From: an uncultured Clostridia bacterium
GTDB taxonomy: Bacteria > Bacillota > Clostridia > Oscillospirales > Ruminococcaceae
DNA: 18,118 nucleotides
Direction: 5' to 3'
Assembly (NCBI GenBank): GCA_947628385.1
Contig: CANQZS010000009.1
Location: 1-18,118 of the forward strand
The position numbers and the translations under genes were made by a program. Below are positions 1 through 6,762 of this stretch, in pieces (within the stretch, counting starts at the first letter, position 1; every line of letters begins with the position of its first letter). A model generated the notes under the pieces. It was not told the origin of the DNA, did no database searches, and was given only the letters and a program-made list of their open reading frames with translations.

Positions 1-1
1 G

Positions 2-127
2 ATATGCTATTCCGTATGTATGGAAAAGCTCCTGCCGCATGGGGAATTTGATATTCCCGCCGATATAGTTGTAACGGAAAAAATTGCTGAATACCACAGA
101 AAGGAAAAGGATCCTGATGGCAAATAA
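2..127 (+). CDS. C-terminal end of an unidentified protein (partial)
   Basis: An open frame enters from the left edge and runs 41 codons to a TAA at 125-127. Its last residues are charged (EKIAEYHRKEKDPDGK) and it contains two cysteines near the window edge. I do not recognise the family from so short a tail. It is probably real, because it ends 11 bases inside the best start of mltG (ATG at 117), the kind of overlap seen between translationally coupled genes in one operon, and because its tail contains the Shine-Dalgarno that serves mltG. In Bacillus the genes before mltG (yrrL) are ireB, ruvX and a DUF1292 gene, but this tail does not obviously match any of them. Confidence 0.45.
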   Translation: MCYSVCMEKLLPHGEFDIPADIVVTEKIAEYHRKEKDPDGK

Positions 128-1466
128 AGAAATTACCGACGATAATGTTGCGCTTGAAGATATTCTTGAAAGTATTCCTGAGGAAGCTCCTGCTGGATCT
201 CCCGATACCGAAGAGGCGGAGGCTGAGGTATTGTCCTCTGATGAAGAAGAGGACAGCGCAGACAGCAATGCTGCGGAAGCCGTATCAGAAGTATCCGACG
301 ATACGGAATTTGATGATGCGGAGGAACAGGAGGAGCAGGAGGATATTCCCGAAGAAGAGTCCGACGAAGAGCCCGAAGAGCCTGTAAAAAAGAAAAAACG
401 CCGCAGAAAGCGCGGTCATACTCATATTATTTTCGGAGTTATACTGAGCGTAGTCATTATTTCCGTTTCGATACTTGCGGCTGTATATATACTTAAATTC
501 TCCAAGGAGCTGCTCGGAATAGGCAAATCGGACATTGAGATGGTAGTTGAAATTCCTATGAATTCGAGCACCTACGATATTGCCGAACAGCTTTTCCGTG
601 AGGGCATAATCTCAGACCCCTCGCTTTTCAGACTGTTTTCAAAATTCAAGGGAGCTGACGGTACATACATAGCGGGAACTCACACGCTTTCTCCGCAGAT
701 GGATTACAGCACTATTATTGAGATCCTGCAGGAGGAAGCCGAAAATCAGCGTGAAACGGCAGATATTGTGTTCCCTGAGGGAATTACGCTGATCGAAGCG
801 GCTAATGCTCTTGAGGAAAAGGGAGTCTGCGATGCGGAGGAATTCATCAAGATATTTAACAGCTCCGAGTTCGGATTTGACTTTGAGGATAAAGTAAAAA
901 CAAGCTCTATGAAATTCTATAAAATGGAGGGATACCTTTTTCCGGATACATACCAGTTCTATATTGAGGACGATCCGAGAGTGGTCGCAAAAAAAATATA
1001 TAAGAATTTTGAAGCGCGCATAACTCCGGATCTGTACGGACGAATGGACGATCTCGGAATGGATCTGGAGGAGGTCCTTACATTTGCTTCCATAGTTCAG
1101 GCGGAAGCGTCAGATACAAGAAATATGAAGCTCGTAGCTTCGGTTTTCTATAATCGCCTTAATGATCCGGACAATTTCCCGCTTTTGCAGTCAGATCCTA
1201 CAACTAATTATGTTGAAGATGTGATAAAGCCGAACATTGAGATCAAATCGGAAAAAATGTTTGAAGCATATGATACATACCGCGGCGCAGGACTGCCGCC
1301 CGGACCGATATGCAATCCCGGACTGGACGCTATAGACGCTGTTCTGTATCCGTCCGAAACAGATTACTATTATTTTTGTTCAAATCTTGAGACAGGAGAA
1401 TTTTTCTATGCCGAGACTCTTGAAGAGCATGAACAGAACCTTATAGAAGCGGGTCTTGTGCAATAA
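117..1466 (+). CDS. mltG: Endolytic murein transglycosylase MltG (YceG/YrrL family)
   Basis: MltG cleaves nascent peptidoglycan strands at the outer face of the membrane and is thought to set glycan chain length. With the ATG at 117 the product has 449 residues: a very acidic cytoplasmic head (about 1-89), a basic stop-transfer patch of Lys/Arg (about 91-99), one membrane segment (about 103-126), then the extracellular YceG domain. The hallmark block FASIVQAEAS is followed by SVFYNRL and LQSDPTTNY; the second acid of the usual ExE pair, Glu330, is retained and is the expected catalytic residue, while the first position is Gln. The GLPPGPICNPG block near the C-terminus is also typical. The frame stays open to a TTG at 84, but ATG 117 has AAGG six bases upstream and is the better start. 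The tRNA-modifying U32 gene follows 18 bases downstream, as in the Bacillus yrrL-yrrO neighbourhood. Confidence 0.93.
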   Translation: MANKEITDDNVALEDILESIPEEAPAGSPDTEEAEAEVLSSDEEEDSADSNAAEAVSEVSDDTEFDDAEEQEEQEDIPEEESDEEPEEPVKKKKRRRKRGHTHIIFGVILSVVIISVSILAAVYILKFSKELLGIGKSDIEMVVEIPMNSSTYDIAEQLFREGIISDPSLFRLFSKFKGADGTYIAGTHTLSPQMDYSTIIEILQEEAENQRETADIVFPEGITLIEAANALEEKGVCDAEEFIKIFNSSEFGFDFEDKVKTSSMKFYKMEGYLFPDTYQFYIEDDPRVVAKKIYKNFEARITPDLYGRMDDLGMDLEEVLTFASIVQAEASDTRNMKLVASVFYNRLNDPDNFPLLQSDPTTNYVEDVIKPNIEIKSEKMFEAYDTYRGAGLPPGPICNPGLDAIDAVLYPSETDYYYFCSNLETGEFFYAETLEEHEQNLIEAGLVQ

Positions 1467-1484
1467 TCCTCCGGAGGTATACTG

Positions 1485-2705
1485 ATGGATCAGAAAAAGT
1501 TTGAAGTCCTTGCTCCTGCCGGCGATCCTGAACGTCTTAACGCAGCCCTTGATTACGGCGCCGACGCCGTTTATCTCGGAGGAAAGACCTTTGGAATGAG
1601 AGCAGGTCCAAAAAATTTCACATATGATGAATTAAAGTCAGCCGCAGAGCTTTCACATTCCAGAAATGTAAGGGTCTACCTTACGTGCAATACGCTTCCC
1701 CGCAATAACGAGATACCGTACTTCCGGCAGTTTATTGAGGAAGCTGTTTCCTGCGGCGTTGACGCGGTGATAGTTGCCGATCTCGGACTGCTTTCGCTTG
1801 TAAAAAAATATGCTCCGGATATGGAAGTACACATGTCTACACAAACGGGCATAGTGAATTACGAAACGGCAAATTCTCTTTATAATATGGGAGTCAAGCG
1901 CATAGTTGCAGCAAGAGAGCTTTCCATTGATGAAATTGCCGAAATACGCGCAAAAACTCCGGCGGAGCTCGATATTGAAGCTTTTGTCCACGGAGCTATG
2001 TGTATGTCATTTTCCGGAAGATGTCTCCTTTCGCAATATCTTACAAACCGCGACGCGAACCGAGGCGAATGTGCCCAACCGTGCCGTTGGAGCTATCATC
2101 TTATGGAGGAGACCAGAAAAGGAGAGTTCTTTCCTGTTTTTGAAGATGAAAAGGGAAGCTATATCCTTAATGCAAAGGATCTTTGCATGATAGATCATCT
2201 TGATAAGCTTGCCGAGGCAGGAGTAAAAAGCTTTAAAATAGAGGGAAGAGCAAAATCCTCATATTATGTTTCAATTGTTACAAATGCCTACAGAATGGCT
2301 GTGGATATTCTTGAAAATTCTAAGGGCGAATATAACATACCGGACTGGATCAAGGACGAGGTCTTTAAAGTAAGCCATAGGAATTATTGTACAGGATTCT
2401 TTTTCGGTCATCCTGATGATTGTCAGTATTATGAAAACAGCGGATATATCCGAGAATACGACGTTGCCGCCATAATTGAGGATTGCCGCGGCGGAATGAT
2501 ATATGCGACCCAGAGAAACTGCTTCAAAAAGGGAGATACGGTGGAAATAGTCTCTCCTAAGGCTCATTTTGACGTTCTTACCGTGGAAAAGCTTTACGAT
2601 GGAGACGGAAACGAAATAGAATGTGCAAATCATGCAATGATGAAGCTTATGATCCCTTGTGAAAAAAGCTATCCTTTGAATTCTATTATCAGGATAAAGA
2701 AATAA
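1485..2705 (+). CDS. trhP: U32-family protein, likely TrhP-type tRNA uridine-34 hydroxylation protein
   Basis: This 406-residue protein belongs to the peptidase U32 family, whose YegQ/YrrO branch (TrhP) is needed for 5-hydroxyuridine formation at tRNA wobble position 34 rather than for proteolysis. It opens with the family signature VLAPAGDPERLNAALDYGADAVYLGG. The block EAFVHGAMCMSFSGRC is followed by RGECAQPCRW, giving Cys173, Cys180, Cys196 and Cys200, a likely iron-sulfur site. The NAKDLCMIDHL and FKIEGRAKSSYYV segments are also typical. A strong GGAGG at 1473-1477 precedes the ATG by seven bases, and the gene lies 18 bases after mltG, so the two are very probably co-transcribed. Assignment to the family is firm. 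Assignment to TrhP rather than another U32 branch (such as RlhA) rests on length, the motif style and the mltG neighbourhood. Confidence 0.88.
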   Translation: MDQKKFEVLAPAGDPERLNAALDYGADAVYLGGKTFGMRAGPKNFTYDELKSAAELSHSRNVRVYLTCNTLPRNNEIPYFRQFIEEAVSCGVDAVIVADLGLLSLVKKYAPDMEVHMSTQTGIVNYETANSLYNMGVKRIVAARELSIDEIAEIRAKTPAELDIEAFVHGAMCMSFSGRCLLSQYLTNRDANRGECAQPCRWSYHLMEETRKGEFFPVFEDEKGSYILNAKDLCMIDHLDKLAEAGVKSFKIEGRAKSSYYVSIVTNAYRMAVDILENSKGEYNIPDWIKDEVFKVSHRNYCTGFFFGHPDDCQYYENSGYIREYDVAAIIEDCRGGMIYATQRNCFKKGDTVEIVSPKAHFDVLTVEKLYDGDGNEIECANHAMMKLMIPCEKSYPLNSIIRIKK

Positions 2706-2710
2706 CATAT

Positions 2711-2739
2711 TTGTCCCTTTTCTTAAATATCCTTATTAT
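2711..2739 (+). promoter_or_regulatory. Possible sigma-A-type promoter inside the hairpin
   Basis: TTGTCC at 2711-2716 and TATTAT at 2734-2739 are separated by exactly 17 bases. The -10 matches the consensus at five of six positions and the -35 at four of six. Transcription would start near 2745, inside the 3' arm of the hairpin, giving an mRNA that cannot form it. A sporulation sigma promoter is an alternative (CATATT at 2706-2711 resembles a sigma-E -35), but the matching -10 is poor. Confidence 0.35.
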
Positions 2740-2752
2740 AGAAAGGGGACAA
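2711..2752 (+). promoter_or_regulatory. Hairpin covering the Shine-Dalgarno of the next gene
   Basis: TTGTCCCTTTTC (2711-2722) pairs with GAAAGGGGACAA (2741-2752) over 12 base pairs with one G-T wobble, closing an 18-nt AT-rich loop. The 3' arm contains AAAGGGG, the only good Shine-Dalgarno for the ATG at 2758. No T-run follows the stem, so it does not look like an intrinsic terminator. In a transcript reading through from mltG and the U32 gene, the ribosome binding site would be buried. That consequence is inferred; the pairing itself is seen directly. Confidence 0.65.
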
Positions 2753-2757
2753 GAACT

Positions 2758-3048
2758 ATGAACGGGATCATTACCGATGAAAACAGCGTTCGTGCCGAAA
2801 GCGAGCCTGTGGAGCTTACGGAGCTTTTTGTACAAAAGAAAAAAGCTGTTACACTTTCTGACACGATAACTATACAAGCTATATTATGCGTTACATTTGC
2901 AATAGCATTTATCGCTGTAAATATCGTAAACAGCGATCTCGCGTATGAGATATTCGGAGCCTGTACGGAAAAATGCAGTGATACAGGCAGCATTGGCGAT
3001 ACCCTCAGGATAATAGCAGATCTCCTGAGGTCGGTAAATATCCGCTGA
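2758..3048 (+). CDS. Small single-pass membrane protein paired with an M50 protease
   Basis: I do not recognise this 96-residue protein. It has a polar N-terminus (1-26), a KKK patch at 27-29, one hydrophobic segment at about 39-57, and a C-terminal tail of about 38 residues with two cysteines (69 and 73). The positive-inside rule puts the N-terminus in the cytoplasm and the tail outside. It stops one base before the M50 protease start, which has no Shine-Dalgarno of its own, so the two are almost certainly co-translated. By position it could be a partner or regulator of the protease, as SpoIVFA is for SpoIVFB in Bacillus, but it is far shorter and lacks the extracytoplasmic peptidase-like domain of SpoIVFA, so no homology is claimed. 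Its own Shine-Dalgarno (AAAGGGG, nine bases from the ATG) lies in a hairpin arm. Confidence 0.75.
   Translation: MNGIITDENSVRAESEPVELTELFVQKKKAVTLSDTITIQAILCVTFAIAFIAVNIVNSDLAYEIFGACTEKCSDTGSIGDTLRIIADLLRSVNIR
3003..3030 (+). repeat. 8-bp inverted repeat at the end of the small membrane gene
   Basis: CCTCAGGA (3003-3010) and TCCTGAGG (3023-3030) form a perfect 8-bp stem with a 12-nt loop. It lies inside the coding sequence, about 20 bases before the start of the M50 gene. It could shape ribosome traffic at the coupled stop and start, or be chance; there is no T-run. Confidence 0.4.
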
Positions 3049-3049
3049 T

Positions 3050-3637
3050 ATGATCGGATTTAAAATAGGAAGCTCGTCCGTCGGATTCGATTTCAGCTTT
3101 TTTGCATCGGTCGCATTACTTATGCTTCTGGGGAACGGATACGCTGTTCTCGGACTTGCGGCGTGTATCTGGCATGAATTTGGTCATCTTATTGCAATGC
3201 GGATATGCAATATTCCGGTGAAAAGAATATTGTTCTATGGCGCCGGAATAAAGATAATGCCTGACAAGCAATTCTGCTTTACAGATTTCCGTACGGAATT
3301 TTTTGTGCTTATTGCAGGAAGCGCGGCTAATTTTGCAGCTTCAGCAGTCTCCGGCTTTTTTGATGCAGCGGAATTGAAGCTGTTTTCCGTGATAAACGCT
3401 GTTATAGGAGTATTCAATCTTCTGCCCGTTCAGTATCTGGACGGTGGAAAGCTTCTGACAGCGGTAATTTACAGGATATGCAGCTTTCCCTGCGCATGTA
3501 TGCTGGAAAGATTCCTGAAATGGCTGAATATTTTTCTTATAATTATAATAATGACAGCATTTGCATTTGTCGGAAAGGGTAATTTTACGCTGTATGTTAC
3601 ATTGTGCTATCTGCTGATCTCCGCAGCCTCCTGCTGA
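3050..3637 (+). CDS. M50 site-2-protease family membrane metalloprotease (SpoIVFB-like)
   Basis: A 195-residue, strongly hydrophobic protein with the features of an intramembrane zinc protease. HEFGH at residues 42-46 is the HExxH zinc site with Glu43 as the catalytic base, and LLPVQYLDGGK at 124-134 supplies the third ligand, Asp131. These positions are close to those of Bacillus SpoIVFB, the protease that activates sigma-K in the mother cell. About four to six membrane segments can be seen. No CBS domain follows, so it is shorter than SpoIVFB (about 290 residues). The ATG is one base after the stop of the small membrane gene and no Shine-Dalgarno is visible, so translation probably depends on reinitiation. 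The radical SAM gene begins 35 bases later with its own binding site. The substrate cannot be told from sequence; a sporulation role is plausible but not shown. Confidence 0.85.
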   Translation: MIGFKIGSSSVGFDFSFFASVALLMLLGNGYAVLGLAACIWHEFGHLIAMRICNIPVKRILFYGAGIKIMPDKQFCFTDFRTEFFVLIAGSAANFAASAVSGFFDAAELKLFSVINAVIGVFNLLPVQYLDGGKLLTAVIYRICSFPCACMLERFLKWLNIFLIIIIMTAFAFVGKGNFTLYVTLCYLLISAASC

Positions 3638-3672
3638 CGGCTGTATACCATGCGGTGAAAGGAATGTAAAAT

Positions 3673-5523
3673 ATGTTAAAAGAACAGATAGAAAGTCTGC
3701 TTCTTAAAGTAAAAAATCCGTCGCGCTACATCGGCGGTGAGCTTAACAGTGTTGTAAAGGACAAGGATAAGGTAGATGTACGGTTCGCATTCTGCTTTCC
3801 TGATTCATATGATGTGGGAATGTCACACCTTGGAATGAAAATACTTTATTCCTTGAAAAATAAAATAGATAATTTCTGGTGCGAAAGAGTATTTGCTCCT
3901 TGGGAGGATATGGAGGCTCTTATGAGGGAAAACAATATCCCTCTTTACGCTCTTGAAAGCCTTGATCCCATAAGGGAGTTTGATTTCATAGGATTTACGA
4001 TCCAGTATGAGCTTTGCTATACAAATATACTGAATATGCTTGATCTTGCGGGACTTCCCGTCAGATCAAAGGATCGCACTGAGGATATGCCTGTTATCGT
4101 TGCGGGAGGACCTTGCGTATGCAATCCCGAGCCATTAGCGGATTTTATCGACATTTTTATACTCGGTGAGGGAGAGGAAGTCAACATAGAGCTTATGGAG
4201 CTGTATGCGGATATGAAAAAGCAGCACCGTTCCAGAAGCGAATTTCTTTCAGCCGCAGCGGACATTGAAGGGATATATGTTCCGGCTTTTTACGACGTTT
4301 TATATAACGCTGACGGAACGATACGTTCGGTCACGCCTAATAATGTACACGCAAAGCCGGTAATAAAAAAGCGCATAATAAAGGATCTGGATAAAATTTA
4401 TTATCCGGAATCGTTTGTAGTCCCATACTGTGAGATAGTTCATGACAGAGCTGTTGTGGAAGTCCTGAGAGGCTGCATAAGAGGCTGCCGGTTCTGTCAG
4501 GCAGGATTCATCTACAGACCATTCCGCGAAAAAAGCTCGGAAACCATATGCAGTCAGACGCGTTCTCTTTGCGAAAGCACAGGATATGAGGAAGTCTCGC
4601 TGTCGTCCTTGAGCACCAGCGATCTTTCAAGCATTGACGAAACTCTTACTCAGCTTTCGGAATATACGGATAAGGAAAAAATAAATCTTTCGCTGCCGTC
4701 AATGCGTATAGACAGATTCAGCAATGAGCTGATGGAACGGCTAAAGGCAATAAGGAAAAGCGGTCTTACCTTTGCTCCGGAAGCAGGAACACAAAGGCTC
4801 AGAGATGTTATAAACAAAAATATAACCGAGGAGGAGATCCTGCGCGCCTGTAAAATAGCCTTTAAGGGCGGTTATACAGCGGTCAAGCTGTATTTCATGC
4901 TTGGACTTCCCACCGAGACGGACAGCGATATTATTGGTATCGCTGAGCTGGCGGAAAAAATAATTGATATGTACTATCAGGATCCTGACAGACCTAAGGG
5001 ACGCCATGTGCAGATCTCTATAAGCTGCGCGACCTTTGTACCCAAGCCGTTCACTCCGTTTGAATTTGAACCTCAGGCATCTTTTGAAGAGATAACAAGA
5101 CGTCAGAAGCTCCTGCTTGACAGTATACACTCCAAAAAGAGGGTAAACGTCAGCTGGCACAACTATAAGGTAAGTATCCTTGAAGCGATACTTGCCAAGG
5201 GAGACAGACGGCTCGGCGACGTAATTTACGAGGCATGGAGATCTGGCTGCAAATTCGACGGCTGGAACGAATACTACAGGTATGATCTTTGGGTCAAGGC
5301 TTTTGAAAAGACCCATACCGATATGGATTTTTATGCCCACAGGAAAGCTCCGTATGACGAAATAATGCCATGGCAGCACCTTGATTACTATATTTCCAAA
5401 AAATTTCTCATAAGAGAACATAAAAAAGCAATGAACGGAGAGGTCACGCTCAATTGCCGCGAAAAATGCTCCGCTTGCGGAGTTTCAAAGGAGATCGGAG
5501 GTGCCTGCTTTGGAAAAAACTGA
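3673..5523 (+). CDS. B12-type radical SAM protein of the TIGR03960 family
   Basis: This 616-residue protein has an N-terminal region resembling a cobalamin-binding (B12) domain, with GFTIQYELCYTNIL at about 107-120, VIVAGGPCVCNPEP at 141-154 and ILGEGEE at 163-169. A radical SAM core follows, with the CxxxCxxC iron-sulfur motif at Cys268, Cys272 and Cys275 (CIRGCRFC). The C-terminus carries a further cysteine cluster (Cys595, Cys599, Cys602, Cys612), common in this family and possibly a second metal site. The reaction is unknown. The family is typically encoded next to, or fused with, a DUF2344 (TIGR03936) protein, and that gene follows here with a 23-base overlap. The start at 3673 has GAAAGGA about seven bases upstream. 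In many clostridia this pair precedes RNase G and rplU, but here rplS follows. Confidence 0.9.
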   Translation: MLKEQIESLLLKVKNPSRYIGGELNSVVKDKDKVDVRFAFCFPDSYDVGMSHLGMKILYSLKNKIDNFWCERVFAPWEDMEALMRENNIPLYALESLDPIREFDFIGFTIQYELCYTNILNMLDLAGLPVRSKDRTEDMPVIVAGGPCVCNPEPLADFIDIFILGEGEEVNIELMELYADMKKQHRSRSEFLSAAADIEGIYVPAFYDVLYNADGTIRSVTPNNVHAKPVIKKRIIKDLDKIYYPESFVVPYCEIVHDRAVVEVLRGCIRGCRFCQAGFIYRPFREKSSETICSQTRSLCESTGYEEVSLSSLSTSDLSSIDETLTQLSEYTDKEKINLSLPSMRIDRFSNELMERLKAIRKSGLTFAPEAGTQRLRDVINKNITEEEILRACKIAFKGGYTAVKLYFMLGLPTETDSDIIGIAELAEKIIDMYYQDPDRPKGRHVQISISCATFVPKPFTPFEFEPQASFEEITRRQKLLLDSIHSKKRVNVSWHNYKVSILEAILAKGDRRLGDVIYEAWRSGCKFDGWNEYYRYDLWVKAFEKTHTDMDFYAHRKAPYDEIMPWQHLDYYISKKFLIREHKKAMNGEVTLNCREKCSACGVSKEIGGACFGKN

Positions 5524-6175
5524 TGTCAGAGCGGTTTTTGAAAAAAAAGGACGGGCTGTGTTCATTTCACATCTTGATCTTTTCAGGACAATGCAGCGGG
5601 CGCTTAAGCGTTCAAAGCTTCCGGTGTGGTACTCTCAGGGATTCAATCCGCATATTTATCTGAATTTTCCGCTCGCGCTTTCTCTCGGAGTGTCAAGCAG
5701 CACAGAATTCATGGACTTTTCCGTTACAGAAAGGATAGATCCCGAAAAAGCCTCCGCAGATCTGAACAAGGTAATGCCTGACGGACTCAGGATATTGAGG
5801 ATCGCAGAACCCGTGTTCAGGAATCAGGATATAGGCTTTGCAGAATATAAAATGATCTTTGAAAGCAGCGCAGCTCCGGAAAAAATGATCGCCGGTATCG
5901 AAAAAATGCTTTCAATGGAAGCTATAGAAATCGACAAGCGTTCAAAAAGCAAGGGAACGGTCAGAATGGATATACGTCCCTATATAAATATTCTCGGATA
6001 TGAAGCGTCGGAGGGCAGATCAAGCGTGGAGCTGAGACTTCCGGCGGGAGGAACTTTGAACATCAATTCAAACGTCTTTGCAGATGTTCTGGCTGATATA
6101 AGCGGTATTGAATTCGATCATATTTATGCAGAACGCACAAAAATTATGTGCAAAAGTGGAGAAATGTTTATGTAA
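5501..6175 (+). CDS. DUF2344 radical-SAM-associated protein (TIGR03936)
   Basis: A 224-residue soluble protein whose N-terminal block (GRAVFISHLDLFRTMQRALK, then GFNPHIYLNFPLALSLGVSS) is characteristic of the TIGR03936/DUF2344 family, which accompanies TIGR03960 radical SAM enzymes. Its function is not established; it may deliver or recognise the substrate. I chose the GTG at 5501, which has AAAGGAG at 5487-5493 with seven-base spacing. A TTG at 5510 with GGAGG eight bases upstream is almost as good and would shorten the protein by three residues. Both starts lie inside the end of the radical SAM gene, so the two are translationally coupled. I see no terminator between its stop and the rplS promoter 33 bases further on. 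Confidence 0.87.
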   Translation: MPALEKTDVRAVFEKKGRAVFISHLDLFRTMQRALKRSKLPVWYSQGFNPHIYLNFPLALSLGVSSSTEFMDFSVTERIDPEKASADLNKVMPDGLRILRIAEPVFRNQDIGFAEYKMIFESSAAPEKMIAGIEKMLSMEAIEIDKRSKSKGTVRMDIRPYINILGYEASEGRSSVELRLPAGGTLNINSNVFADVLADISGIEFDHIYAERTKIMCKSGEMFM

Positions 6176-6207
6176 TATAGATTTAACAAAATTTTGCATA
6201 AAAATAC

Positions 6208-6236
6208 TTGCAATCTGTATAAAAATATGATAATAT
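6208..6236 (+). promoter_or_regulatory. Promoter of rplS
   Basis: TTGCAA (6208-6213) and TAATAT (6231-6236) are 17 bases apart, with TGA just before the -10, a TGn extended element. The predicted start near 6243 would give a leader of about 160 nt before rplS. This is the only good promoter pair between the DUF2344 gene and rplS. Confidence 0.6.
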
Positions 6237-6242
6237 TAAATA

Positions 6243-6392
6243 GCATATGATGATCCGCCCGATGTGCTTTACCGCGCTCGGACGAGATTAATGCCGCCGA
6301 AAGGCTGACATTAAAAGGACAGTCCGCTGCCTTATGCCGGTGCTGAGTGCTTATGCCGGCTTTCTTGCGAAAGGTAAGAATGTCTTGAAATT
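6243..6392 (+). ncRNA. Structured 5' leader of rplS, candidate L19 leader
   Basis: The GC-rich untranslated region before rplS holds several stems. TTAATG (6288-6293) pairs with CATTAA (6309-6314) around an inner GCC-GAAA-GGC hairpin closed by a GNRA tetraloop (6296-6305). Outside these, GGAC (6280-6283) can pair with GTCC (6322-6325). GCCGG (6336-6340) pairs with CCGGC (6356-6360), followed directly by CTTTC-TTGC-GAAAG (6360-6373). The 10-mer CTTATGCCGG occurs twice (6331 and 6350). Leaders before rplS in low-GC Gram-positive bacteria form a known family thought to mediate feedback by bL19. Whether this one matches that family's covariance model is not tested. Confidence 0.6.
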
Positions 6393-6406
6393 AGGAGGAA
6401 ATAAAT

Positions 6407-6751
6407 ATGGACGCACTCAAGCTCATAAGCGACAGCAGCCTCAAAAAGGATATGCCCGTCGTAAACGTCGGAGATACCGTTAAGGTATCCGTAAAGATCA
6501 AGGAAGGCGATAAGTACAGGATCCAAGTATTCGAGGGAACCGTTATCGCCAAGAAGCACGGCGGAATAAATGAAACATTTACCGTAAGACGTGTTGCTCA
6601 CGGCTGCGGTATTGAAAGAGTTTTTCCTGTTCACTCTCCTGTTGTTGACAAGGTAGAGATCGTAAGAAGCGGTAAGGTTCGCCGCAGCAAGCTCTACTAT
6701 CTCCGCAGCAGAGTCGGCAAGGCTGCAAAGGTTAAAGAACAGATCCGCTGA
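6407..6751 (+). CDS. rplS: 50S ribosomal protein bL19
   Basis: The 114-residue product has the usual length of bL19, which sits at the 30S-50S interface of the ribosome. Typical blocks are GDTVKVSVKIKEGDKYRIQVFEGTVI, GINETFTVRRVAHGCGIERVFPVHSP and VRRSKLYYLRSRVGKAAKVKE, the last being the basic RNA-binding tail. An AGGAGG Shine-Dalgarno (6393-6398) stands eight bases before the ATG. The gene has its own promoter, structured leader and terminator, so it can form a single-gene transcript. The lepB, rbgA, rnhB order that follows is the usual rplS neighbourhood in Firmicutes. Confidence 0.97.
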   Translation: MDALKLISDSSLKKDMPVVNVGDTVKVSVKIKEGDKYRIQVFEGTVIAKKHGGINETFTVRRVAHGCGIERVFPVHSPVVDKVEIVRSGKVRRSKLYYLRSRVGKAAKVKEQIR

Positions 6752-6762
6752 CCGCGGTAATT

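Noticed and set aside
84..116. TTG start for mltG at 84, adding 11 residues
   Set aside because: ATG at 117 has AAGG six bases upstream, and the extra residues show no family similarity; the TTG lacks a good binding site.
2271..2708. Antisense frames opposite real genes, such as the 145-codon minus-strand frame here and others opposite the radical SAM, tig, clpX and lon genes
   Set aside because: They lack binding sites and family features, and lie wholly opposite well-supported genes on the plus strand.
6247..6291. 14-codon ORF in the rplS leader (MMIRPMCFTALGRD)
   Set aside because: It would begin only a few bases after the predicted transcription start, has no binding site, and its bases are better explained by the structured leader.
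6341..6355. GAGTGCTTA, resembling half of a CIRCE (HrcA) operator
   Set aside because: The matching TTAGCACTC half at nine-base spacing is missing; one half-site in a ribosomal leader is likely chance.
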